Of a stretch of 64,000 bases of DNA, positions 7,813-15,211 are shown piece after piece. The position numbers were made by a program, and so were the translations under genes. Source of the DNA: JAIPAN01 sp040403555 (GTDB lineage: Bacteria > Bacteroidota > Bacteroidia > Sphingobacteriales > Sphingobacteriaceae); NCBI GenBank assembly GCA_040403555.1, contig JBBAKN010000003.1, forward strand, positions 372,001 through 436,000, read 5' to 3'. Within the stretch, counting starts at the first letter, position 1. Every line of letters begins with the position of its first letter. Below the pieces are notes generated by a model, which saw only the letters and a list, made by a program, of their open reading frames with translations, did no database searches and was not told the DNA's origin.

Positions 7813-9192
7813 ATGATTAGAAATTTATTTGCAATCATTACTTTCTTTAGCCTGCTCTCTTGCGGCAAGTCTAAGGCTGTAGTGCCACCTGTTGTACCCC
7901 CGCCGGTTGTAGTAAATCTGCCAACTCAATATGGCGTACCATTCGCCGGAGTTCCAGACCGTCAGGATGCCATAATATACCAAGTAAATATTCGGCCATT
8001 TAGCCAGGAGGGAAATCTGGCAGGTGTAATTAACAGGCTGGATGCCATTAAAGCATTGGGAGCAAATGTAATTTACTTAATGCCTATATATCCGGTTGGA
8101 AGCCTGAAATCTGTAAACTCACCTTATTGTGTTAAGGATTACAAAGCGGTAAATACCGAGTTTGGCAATTTAACAGATTTACGTGCCCTGGTTGATGGTG
8201 CCCACAGTATAAATATGACTGTAATTATAGACTGGGTAGCCAACCATACAGCTTGGGATAATGCATGGACAAGCAGCCATAAAGATTGGTATTTGCAAGA
8301 TGGGGCTGGAAATATTGTAAGCCCGCCCGGGATGGGATGGAATGACGTGGCTCAGCTTAACTTCAATAATACCGAAATGAAACTGGAGATGATTGAAAGT
8401 ATGAAATACTGGATTTACAATGCAAATATCGATGGCTTTAGATTCGACTATGCCGATGGGCCTCCTGTTGATTTTTGGGTTCAGGCAATAAATAGCCTTA
8501 GAAGTATCAGTACACACAAATTGCTTTTAATGGCAGAAGGAAGCCGTAGCAGTAACTTTACTGCTGGCTTTGATTATAACTTCGGCTTTAGTTTTTATGG
8601 CCAGCTTAAAAATATTATGCAAAATAATGCTGCCGTAACCACTATTGATGGCTTAAATAATACGGAATACACCAATGCCACCAACGGGCAGCAAGTTATC
8701 AGATATACCAGCAACCATGACATAAATGGCTCAGATGGCACTCCTCTGGATTTATTTGGAGGCAGAAATGGCGCTATGTCCGCTTTTGTGATTGCAGCAT
8801 ATATGAAAGGTGTACCTATGGTTTATGGCAGCCAGGAAGTTGGTTATCCTTATAAAATCGTTTTTCCTTTTACATCATCTAAAATTAATTGGACGCTCAA
8901 TCCGGATTTAACTGAAGCATACAAAAAGATATTGGCCTTCAGAACCAGTAGTGCAGCTATCAGACGTGGTACCTTAAACTCGTATAGCAATGCGGATGTT
9001 TGTGCTTTTACTAAAGACCTTAACGGAGATAAAGTATTGGTTATCGTTAATCTGAGAAATAGTGTGGTTAATTACACCCTACCTAATGCAATAGCAAATA
9101 CCGTATGGACCGATGTGATGAACAGCGTATCGAAGACCTTAAGCAGCTCCATTACTTTGCAGCCTTACAGTTATTTAATTTTAAATAAATAA
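7813..9192 (+). CDS. GH13 alpha-amylase-family lipoprotein
   Basis: A 459-residue protein with a lipobox (LLSC, Cys17), a Pro/Val linker (residues 24-35) and a glycoside hydrolase family 13 barrel. Visible family motifs are DWVANH (140-145), GFRFD with the nucleophile Asp212, the acid/base Glu242 in MAEGS and the transition-state Asp303 in NHD. A short C-terminal beta domain follows (VIVNLRN...). It probably cleaves alpha-1,4-glucans at the cell surface. It is shorter than SusG-type amylases, and no SusC/SusD pair, regulator or transporter lies beside it. A 175-base upstream region and a palindrome just after the stop suggest it is transcribed alone. Confidence 0.93.
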   Translation: MIRNLFAIITFFSLLSCGKSKAVVPPVVPPPVVVNLPTQYGVPFAGVPDRQDAIIYQVNIRPFSQEGNLAGVINRLDAIKALGANVIYLMPIYPVGSLKSVNSPYCVKDYKAVNTEFGNLTDLRALVDGAHSINMTVIIDWVANHTAWDNAWTSSHKDWYLQDGAGNIVSPPGMGWNDVAQLNFNNTEMKLEMIESMKYWIYNANIDGFRFDYADGPPVDFWVQAINSLRSISTHKLLLMAEGSRSSNFTAGFDYNFGFSFYGQLKNIMQNNAAVTTIDGLNNTEYTNATNGQQVIRYTSNHDINGSDGTPLDLFGGRNGAMSAFVIAAYMKGVPMVYGSQEVGYPYKIVFPFTSSKINWTLNPDLTEAYKKILAFRTSSAAIRRGTLNSYSNADVCAFTKDLNGDKVLVIVNLRNSVVNYTLPNAIANTVWTDVMNSVSKTLSSSITLQPYSYLILNK

Positions 9193-9206
9193 TGTGGAAA
9201 GCGAAA

Positions 9207-9241
9207 TAGTGGTTCCACGACTTAAAGTCGTGGAACCACTA
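9207..9241. repeat. Perfect 35-base palindrome between convergent genes
   Basis: Two 17-base arms (TAGTGGTTCCACGACTT and its exact complement) flank a single A at 9224. It starts 14 bases after the GH13 stop and ends 9 bases before the parC stop on the other strand. It could be a bidirectional terminator, but neither strand has a T-tract after the stem. The perfect arms would also fit a dispersed intergenic (REP-like) element. Confidence 0.75.
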
Positions 9242-9250
9242 AGTATAGAT

Positions 9251-12019
9251 TTAAAACAAGCCTATTTGCCCCTTGTCGTCAATTTCTACATCGTCGGGGT
9301 TGGTAATTTCAAAACCTATTTCTTTGGCCGGTTTAATGGGCTCAGGTGCTGTCTCTTCCGGTATTTCAGGTGCTATTTCGGGCTGTGGTGTAGAAATTTC
9401 TTTTACTTCCTCAGGCTCGGGTTTTGGCATGCTTGGCATTTCTGTTTCTTCCACAAGCTCAGCATTATCCTCCACGTCCAGCACTTCGTTAATTGGGCTG
9501 AGTTCTACAATAGATTCAGGCTCTTCAGATTCCAATAGCGTCACCTGTTTCACTTCGTGCGTACTTAAGCGGTTGCCCATGGCTTTTTGCCCCTTTACAT
9601 CAATTAGTTCAGAAAGGTTTAGTTCGAGTGTTTCGGGCGTTTGGCTTTTCCCTTTTAAAACCTCGAGGCTAACTTTAGGGTCTGTAGCAGCCGAAATGAG
9701 TACCAATTTGGAACCCGCTTCTTCAGAAATTAAGGAAGTTTTTTTGCCTTCGGGCGTGCGCTCTAACACAAAGCGTTTGATATAATAATTTTTAGATTTT
9801 GCTTCCCAATGCACCACAGCGTATACTTTCTCGGGATTGTATTTTTCGATGAGCAGAAGTGGTTCATCGAAACGGGTGCTTAACTCAAACCCGCACAATT
9901 CGTAAGCGCCATCAGTAGTAACGCACAAAATTTGATCGTCGCCATCATATTCGCCAAGGTATTTGCCTCTAGCATCAATATTTAAGCGTTTTAACACCTC
10001 ATCGAACCAAATTTTACGACCCGATAAGGTAGAAACTCCCTTCGTTTTTAAGGTTATTTTTTTTACCGGATACTTGGTAACGGTATTGCCCATAGAGCTA
10101 CGCCCTTTCACGGCAATTTCGGCAAAGTCTACATCAAACTGCAGCTTACGCAATTTTGCATGTGGTTTTAGAGCAATGTTTACCACTTCGGCTTCGCCAT
10201 TGGGGTTGGCGGTAAAATAATGCACCTGCGAACCTTTGCCACCTTTGGTTAAATCGTATTCTTTATCGCGGGTAACCCCCAACACGGCAAATCGTTTTAC
10301 ATACGAGGTTCCGCTGGCACCGTCTTTATAAATTAAATTATAAACCGTACGCTCGTCGTTTTTGGTAAATACTTGCGCATGGATAATGTCTTTACCCACA
10401 AAAGTTTTTTCGGCTACTTTGCTTACGGTAAACTTACCATCGGCTCTAAAAGCAATGATTTCGTCGAGGTCTGAACAATCGCACACAAACTCGTCTTTAC
10501 GCAGGGAAGTGCCAATAAAGCCATCTTCGCGGTTCATGTATAATTTCACATTGGCTAGGGCCACCTTAGAGGCTTCTACCTTATCAAACAGGCGGAGTTC
10601 GGTTTTACGCTCTCGACCGGCACCGTATTTGGTTCTAATTTTTTCGAACCAGGCGATGGTGTATTCGGTTAAGGTTTTGAGGTGTTTATTAACCGTTTTA
10701 ATTTCTTCTTCCAAGGTTTTCATCAAATCATCCGATTTTTTGACATCAAAACGGGTGATGCTACTCATCGGTTTATCGATTAATTTCTTGAAATCTTCGG
10801 GTACAATATCGCGGTAAAACTGCTCTTTAAATGGAGCGAAAAGTTTGTACAATACGCCCACAATGTTCTCGAAATCGCTAGCGTTTTCATACTCGGCATG
10901 CTTATACATCCCTTCCTGAATAAAGATTTTAAGCAAGTTGCTAAAGAAAATACGCTCCTTTAATTCCTTTAGTTTAATTTCTAACTCTTGTTTTAATAGC
11001 GCTTTGGTAAATTTGGTACTTTCTACCAAAATATCGTTTACGCTCATAAACCAAGGCTTATCGTCTTTAATTATGCAGGTATTTGGCGAAACAGAAACCT
11101 CACAATCAGTAAAGGCATATAGAGCATCAATGGTTACATCGGGCGAAATACCGGGTGCCAAATGAATCATAATTTCGACGTCTTTGGCCGTATTATCCTC
11201 AATTTTTTTAATCTTGATTTTGCCTTTATCGTTAGCCGAGATTACACTATCAATTAAACCGCCAGTAGTGGTAGTAAACGGAATTTCGGTAATGGCTAGC
11301 GTTTTTTTATCACGCTCTACAATTTTAGCACGAACACGAATTTTGCCGCCACGTTGCCCTTCGTTGTAGGCCGAACAATCGGCCATGCCACCGGTAAGGA
11401 AATCGGGTACTAAATTGGGTCGGTTACCTTTTAAAATCTCAATAGATGCATCAATGAGTTCGATGAAATTGTGAGGCATAATTTTAGTGGCCAAACCTAC
11501 CGCAATACCATCGGCACCTTGGGCCAATAATAGCGGGAATTTAACGGGTAAGGTTACAGGTTCTTGGTTACGGCCATCGTAGCTAGATTGCCATTCGGTA
11601 GTATCGGGATTAAATACTACATCGAGCGCAAATTTTGATAAACGGGCCTCAATATAACGTGGAGCTGCAGCCGAATCGCCAGTAATAGGATCGCCCCAGT
11701 TTCCTTGTTTATCAATTAACAAATCTTTTTGACCCAACTGCACCATTGCATCGCCAATAGAGGCATCGCCGTGCGGATGGTATTTCATCGTATTTCCAAT
11801 TACGTTGGCCGCTTTGTTAAAACGTCCATCGTCCATTTCTTTAAGGGAGTGTAAAATGCGTCGCTGAACGGGTTTTAAGCCATCGTTTATATGCGGAACC
11901 GCTCTATCTAAGATTACGTAGGAAGCATAATCTAAAAACCAATTTTCATACAAACCCGATAGTGGAATGATGTTATGGGTATTTTCGGGGGCGGCTGCTT
12001 GGTCTAATTCTTCACTCAT
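9251..12019 (-). CDS. parC: DNA topoisomerase IV subunit A (ParC; gyrA/parC family)
   Basis: The type IIA topoisomerase DNA-breakage subunit. The start chosen is ATG 12019, giving 922 residues beginning MSEELDQ; a longer frame would overlap parE. The catalytic tyrosine is Tyr122 in AAPRYIEARLS; the quinolone-region motif KYHPHGDASIGDAM precedes it. GRNQEPVTLPVKFPLLLAQGADGIAVGLAT is a conserved winged-helix/tower block. The C-terminal domain is followed by a ~100-residue Glu/Pro-rich acidic tail ending DKGQIGLF. It starts 10 bases after the parE stop and makes the ParC2ParE2 tetramer that decatenates daughter chromosomes. Gyrase A is the alternative name, but the pairing with a ParE-type subunit favours topoisomerase IV. 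Confidence 0.93.
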   Translation of the reverse strand: MSEELDQAAAPENTHNIIPLSGLYENWFLDYASYVILDRAVPHINDGLKPVQRRILHSLKEMDDGRFNKAANVIGNTMKYHPHGDASIGDAMVQLGQKDLLIDKQGNWGDPITGDSAAAPRYIEARLSKFALDVVFNPDTTEWQSSYDGRNQEPVTLPVKFPLLLAQGADGIAVGLATKIMPHNFIELIDASIEILKGNRPNLVPDFLTGGMADCSAYNEGQRGGKIRVRAKIVERDKKTLAITEIPFTTTTGGLIDSVISANDKGKIKIKKIEDNTAKDVEIMIHLAPGISPDVTIDALYAFTDCEVSVSPNTCIIKDDKPWFMSVNDILVESTKFTKALLKQELEIKLKELKERIFFSNLLKIFIQEGMYKHAEYENASDFENIVGVLYKLFAPFKEQFYRDIVPEDFKKLIDKPMSSITRFDVKKSDDLMKTLEEEIKTVNKHLKTLTEYTIAWFEKIRTKYGAGRERKTELRLFDKVEASKVALANVKLYMNREDGFIGTSLRKDEFVCDCSDLDEIIAFRADGKFTVSKVAEKTFVGKDIIHAQVFTKNDERTVYNLIYKDGASGTSYVKRFAVLGVTRDKEYDLTKGGKGSQVHYFTANPNGEAEVVNIALKPHAKLRKLQFDVDFAEIAVKGRSSMGNTVTKYPVKKITLKTKGVSTLSGRKIWFDEVLKRLNIDARGKYLGEYDGDDQILCVTTDGAYELCGFELSTRFDEPLLLIEKYNPEKVYAVVHWEAKSKNYYIKRFVLERTPEGKKTSLISEEAGSKLVLISAATDPKVSLEVLKGKSQTPETLELNLSELIDVKGQKAMGNRLSTHEVKQVTLLESEEPESIVELSPINEVLDVEDNAELVEETEMPSMPKPEPEEVKEISTPQPEIAPEIPEETAPEPIKPAKEIGFEITNPDDVEIDDKGQIGLF

Positions 12020-12029
12020 CGGGTAAATA

Positions 12030-13931
12030 CTATGCTTGTTCGGTTGTGATTTCTTCTTCTGTTGGCAAAAGCGCCTCGGCACTTGGGGCTTCTTCCATAA
12101 TATCTACTTCCACTCTTAAATTTTTAATAATATGTTGCTGTCTATCGGGCGTATTTTTACCCATATAGTATTCCAGCAAGTTTTTAATGCTCTGCTCTTT
12201 GGTAAGCATTACGGGGTCTAGGCGAATGTCTTTGCCAATAAACAAACCAAATTCTTCGGGCGAAATTTCTCCCAATCCTTTAAATCGGGTAATTTCTGGC
12301 TTATTGCCTAGTTTGGCAATGGCTCTTTGGCGCTCTTCATCGCTGTAGCAATAAATGGTTTCCTTTTTATTGCGCACCCTAAAAAGGGGCGTTTGCAAAA
12401 TATAAAGGTGACGGGCTTTTACCAAATCGGGGAAAAATTGCAAGAAAAAAGTCATTAACAACAAACGAATGTGCATACCGTCCACATCGGCATCGGTAGC
12501 AATTACAATATTGTTATAACGCAAGTCTTCTAAGCCATCTTCTATATTTAGGGCATGTTGCAACAGATTAAATTCCTCGTTTTCGTATACCACTTTTTTA
12601 GTGAGGCCATAGCAGTTTAGGGGCTTCCCTTTTAAACTAAATACAGCTTGGGTTTGTACATCACGAGATTTGGTGATGGATCCACTTGCCGAATCGCCCT
12701 CGGTAATAAAGAGGGTGGTTTCTTGTTTGCGTTCGTGGGCATCGTCGAAATGGATTTTGCAATCGCGAAGTTTACGGTTATGCAAGGATGCTTTTTTAGC
12801 ACGCTCGTTAGCTAATTTCTTAATGCCGGCAATGTCTTTACGCTCCCGCTCCGATTGCATTATGCGTTTGAGCAAGGCATCGGCCGTTTCGGGATATTTG
12901 TGTAAATAATCGTCGAGTTCTTTTTTAACAAAATCGTTAATAAAGGTTCGTACCGATGGACCATCTGGGCCTACGTTTTGCGACCCTAATTTGGTTTTGG
13001 TTTGCGATTCGAAAACCGGCTCTTGCACTCTGATAGATATAGCCGAAACAATAGATGCCCGTACATCGGAGGCATCGAATTCTTTCTTATAAAACTCTCG
13101 GATGGTTTTTACCAAAGCCTCACGAAATGCAGCTTGGTGTGTACCGCCTTGGGTAGTATGTTGGCCGTTTACGAAGGAATAATATTCTTCGCCATATTGT
13201 TGACCGTGGGTCATCGATATTTCAATATCTTCTCCTACCAAATGGATAATGGGATAGCGAATGGTTTCGGCATCGGTGTTGCGTACCAATAAATCGTACA
13301 AACCTCTTTCCGAGAAAAATTTTTCGCCGTTGTAATTAATGGTTAAGCCTGAATTAAGGAACACGTAGTTCCAAATCATGCTCTCTATAAATTCTGGAAT
13401 AAAGTGGTAGTTCCGGAAAATGGTTTCATCGGGGTAAAAGGTAACGGAAGTTCCGTTACGTTGCGTGGTTTCGGTTTCGGCTAAATCATTGGTCAATTCC
13501 CCTTTTTCAAATTCGGCCTTTTTGGTTTTGCCATCGCGGTAAGATTGTACGTTAAAATGCGACGATAAAGCGTTTACGGCCTTAGTTCCCACGCCATTTA
13601 ACCCTACCGATTTTTGAAAGGCTTTGGAATCGTATTTACCACCGGTATTAATTTTAGATACGCAATCTATTACTTTGCCCAGAGGAATGCCCCGACCAAA
13701 ATCTCGTACAATAACACGTTGGTCGGAAATGGTAATATCAATAGTTCTACCCGAACCCATCACAAACTCATCTATAGAGTTATCTACAATTTCTTTCAGC
13801 AAAACATAAATTCCATCGTCGTAAGCAGAGCCATCGCCCAACTTCCCAATATACATACCGGGGCGTAAACGTATGTGCTCTTTCCAATCGAGGGAGCGAA
13901 TGCTGTCTTCACTGTAAATTAATTCGGCCAT
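12030..13931 (-). CDS. parE: DNA topoisomerase IV subunit B (ParE)
   Basis: A 633-residue GHKL ATPase subunit. N-terminal motifs are RPGMYIG, EIVDNSIDEF (ATP/Mg site, about residues 47-56), DFGRGIPLG and GLNGVGTKAVNALS. The TOPRIM domain carries EGDSASGS and DADVDGMHIRLLL. The C-terminal block has RFKGLGEISPEEF. It is shorter than GyrB of Proteobacteria, as usual for ParE. It forms a two-gene operon with parC downstream. A consensus -7 box (13957-13964) and a 29-base inverted repeat (13994-14022) lie upstream. Confidence 0.95.
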   Translation of the reverse strand: MAELIYSEDSIRSLDWKEHIRLRPGMYIGKLGDGSAYDDGIYVLLKEIVDNSIDEFVMGSGRTIDITISDQRVIVRDFGRGIPLGKVIDCVSKINTGGKYDSKAFQKSVGLNGVGTKAVNALSSHFNVQSYRDGKTKKAEFEKGELTNDLAETETTQRNGTSVTFYPDETIFRNYHFIPEFIESMIWNYVFLNSGLTINYNGEKFFSERGLYDLLVRNTDAETIRYPIIHLVGEDIEISMTHGQQYGEEYYSFVNGQHTTQGGTHQAAFREALVKTIREFYKKEFDASDVRASIVSAISIRVQEPVFESQTKTKLGSQNVGPDGPSVRTFINDFVKKELDDYLHKYPETADALLKRIMQSERERKDIAGIKKLANERAKKASLHNRKLRDCKIHFDDAHERKQETTLFITEGDSASGSITKSRDVQTQAVFSLKGKPLNCYGLTKKVVYENEEFNLLQHALNIEDGLEDLRYNNIVIATDADVDGMHIRLLLMTFFLQFFPDLVKARHLYILQTPLFRVRNKKETIYCYSDEERQRAIAKLGNKPEITRFKGLGEISPEEFGLFIGKDIRLDPVMLTKEQSIKNLLEYYMGKNTPDRQQHIIKNLRVEVDIMEEAPSAEALLPTEEEITTEQA

Positions 13932-13956
13932 GTATTGGGTTTAGAGTTCTAAAACG

Positions 13957-13964
13957 CAAATCTA
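13957..13964 (-). promoter_or_regulatory. Candidate -7 promoter element of parE-parC
   Basis: On the minus strand this reads TAGATTTG, an exact match to the Bacteroidota -7 consensus TAnnTTTG. It lies 25 bases before the parE ATG, leaving a leader of roughly 20 bases. No clear TTG -33 element is found at the usual 17-23 base spacing, so strength may depend on an activator. Confidence 0.45.
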
Positions 13965-13993
13965 ATAGATTTCTCTACTGATTTTGGTGCTAA

Positions 13994-14022
13994 ATTTCCA
14001 CATGTGTAGAAATTGTGGAAAT
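13994..14022. promoter_or_regulatory. 29-base inverted repeat upstream of parE
   Basis: Arms ATTTCCACA (13994-14002) and TGTGGAAAT (14014-14022) are perfect, with an 11-base spacer. The centre is about 55 bases upstream of the predicted parE transcription start, a reasonable place for an activator or repressor site. Each arm also resembles a DnaA box (TTATCCACA) with two differences. The function is not known. Confidence 0.45.
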
Positions 14023-14149
14023 ATGGCTACAAAAAGAGCCTATGGGGAAAAGCATTTGGGGGCTAGATAGCCCTAAATAAGTTTGGCATAGTTCTAGATT
14101 ATACCTCTATATAAAAGTTTATTGCTCATCATTTTAATTCAGAAAGCAT

Positions 14150-14269
14150 ATGAAAACGAAATCAACTCCCAACCTAACACAACTTACTAAGAAGTTCGAC
14201 AAAGAATTGTTGCTTATTTTAAGCAGAGATTTAATAACGCATATACTTCAGCTACAAAAACAACGTTAA
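14150..14269 (+). CDS. Short ORF, 39 residues, unknown
   Basis: An ATG preceded by AGAAAGCAT opens a 39-codon frame encoding a basic, partly amphipathic peptide (MKTKSTPNLTQLTKKF..., then a Leu/Ile-rich helix LLLILSRDLITHILQLQKQR). I recognise no family. The unit is followed 60 bases later by a strong intrinsic terminator (14329-14362), so this stretch is probably transcribed as its own short RNA. It sits in the 506-base gap between parE and the secreted-protein gene at 14438. A 14-base palindrome, GGGCTA-GA-TAGCCC, lies upstream at 14060-14073. Whether the product is a peptide or a small RNA cannot be decided from sequence. Confidence 0.4.
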   Translation: MKTKSTPNLTQLTKKFDKELLLILSRDLITHILQLQKQR

Positions 14270-14328
14270 CAAAGCAAGAGCACATTTTAGCTCGGGAAGA
14301 AAGCTTGCCATTTGCACATGCTGAGCTG

Positions 14329-14362
14329 AAAAGGAGCCTTTCGAAAGATCGGCTCCTTTTTT
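14329..14362 (+). terminator. Intrinsic terminator after the 39-codon ORF
   Basis: Stem AAAAGGAGCC (14329-14338) pairs with GGCTCCTTTT (14351-14360) across a 12-base loop and runs into T residues. It lies 76 bases before the ATG of the next gene, so it separates the short transcript from that gene. Confidence 0.8.
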
Positions 14363-14437
14363 ACGTTTAGAACCGTATTTTCGCATACGAATTCAATTTC
14401 GCACTAAACGTTTGTACCTTTTTTTAATCTTACTCTT

Positions 14438-15190
14438 ATGAACTTACTACATCATCGGGCTCAAGTAATCATTTGTTGTTTTTTAATTCTAGTTGGGGCT
14501 AATGCAAAAGCACAGAAAAAGCCGAAAGAACTTATTAAAAACGCTTTTTTAACTAATATTGACTTGGATGGCATTGCAAAGGAATGGGGCCAAAATCAGT
14601 TCGCTACCGACAAGGTATCGGGCATAAGCTATGCCTTGGCTAATAACGATTCTACCCTATTTGTGATCCTAAAAACAGCCAACAAAGAGAGTATAGCGAA
14701 AATGATACATTGGGGTCTAATCCTAGGTTTTAATTCACTAGAGCAGAAAAAAGTAAAAGAAAGTATAAGCTTTCCAGCCGGAAAGTCACAAGACAAACGT
14801 TTCGATCCGGTTTTGGGCAGAACCAAGAGGCCCTCATTTAAAGAGGAAGTAGCACAATTAACCAGCATTGAATTGCGTGGTTTTACCAGCCTTATTGATG
14901 GCCCCATTGCCCTAAAAAATGATTTTGGAATTAGAGCGGTTGCCCAACTGAACGAAGCTGAAGAATTGGTTTGTGAGTACGCCTTACCGATGAAATTGTT
15001 ACAAATAGATCCATCTAAAAATGATATTTTTGCATGCCAAATCAAACTAAATGGACTTGTTATAGCGGCCAGTCCAACTGCTGTTAGTAGAAGTGTTGAA
15101 CTTAGAGGAACGCACTCTGGGCCTATGCAAACAAACAGCTTATTAGACAGCACTGAATTTTGGGTATTTTACCCACTGGCTAGCAAATAG
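14438..15190 (+). CDS. Secreted protein with CBM9-like features, unknown function
   Basis: A 250-residue protein with a signal peptide (hydrophobic IICCFLILVGANAKA, cleavage near AKA-Q). The segment after it has a D-LDG-AKEWG motif, then strands with YALANNDSTLFVILKT and a WGLILGFN block, resembling the carbohydrate-binding module family 9/DOMON-like fold; this assignment is tentative. There is no lipobox or membrane anchor, so it is probably periplasmic. It ends 21 bases before an outer-membrane barrel gene on the same strand and is probably co-expressed with it. Confidence 0.62.
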   Translation: MNLLHHRAQVIICCFLILVGANAKAQKKPKELIKNAFLTNIDLDGIAKEWGQNQFATDKVSGISYALANNDSTLFVILKTANKESIAKMIHWGLILGFNSLEQKKVKESISFPAGKSQDKRFDPVLGRTKRPSFKEEVAQLTSIELRGFTSLIDGPIALKNDFGIRAVAQLNEAEELVCEYALPMKLLQIDPSKNDIFACQIKLNGLVIAASPTAVSRSVELRGTHSGPMQTNSLLDSTEFWVFYPLASK

Positions 15191-15211
15191 CCTTTACAAA
15201 TAAAAACACAC

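Noticed and set aside
7813..9192. GH13 gene as part of a Sus-like polysaccharide locus
   Set aside because: No SusC/SusD pair, regulator or other carbohydrate enzyme lies within reach; neighbours are a small lipoprotein and topoisomerase genes.
9194..9538. A plus-strand open frame overlapping the end of parC
   Set aside because: It lies antisense to the parC acidic tail, has no ribosome site, and its Phe/Arg/Cys-rich product is what the complement of Glu/Pro codons produces.
12020..12082. A longer parC N-terminus beginning near 12082
   Set aside because: The extension would overlap the end of parE and reads as a Lys/Gln-rich leader without family similarity; ATG 12019 sits 10 bases after the parE stop.
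14060..14073. The GGGCTA-GA-TAGCCC palindrome as a terminator
   Set aside because: The loop of two bases is too small to form a normal hairpin and no T-run follows; it is more likely a protein-binding site or chance.
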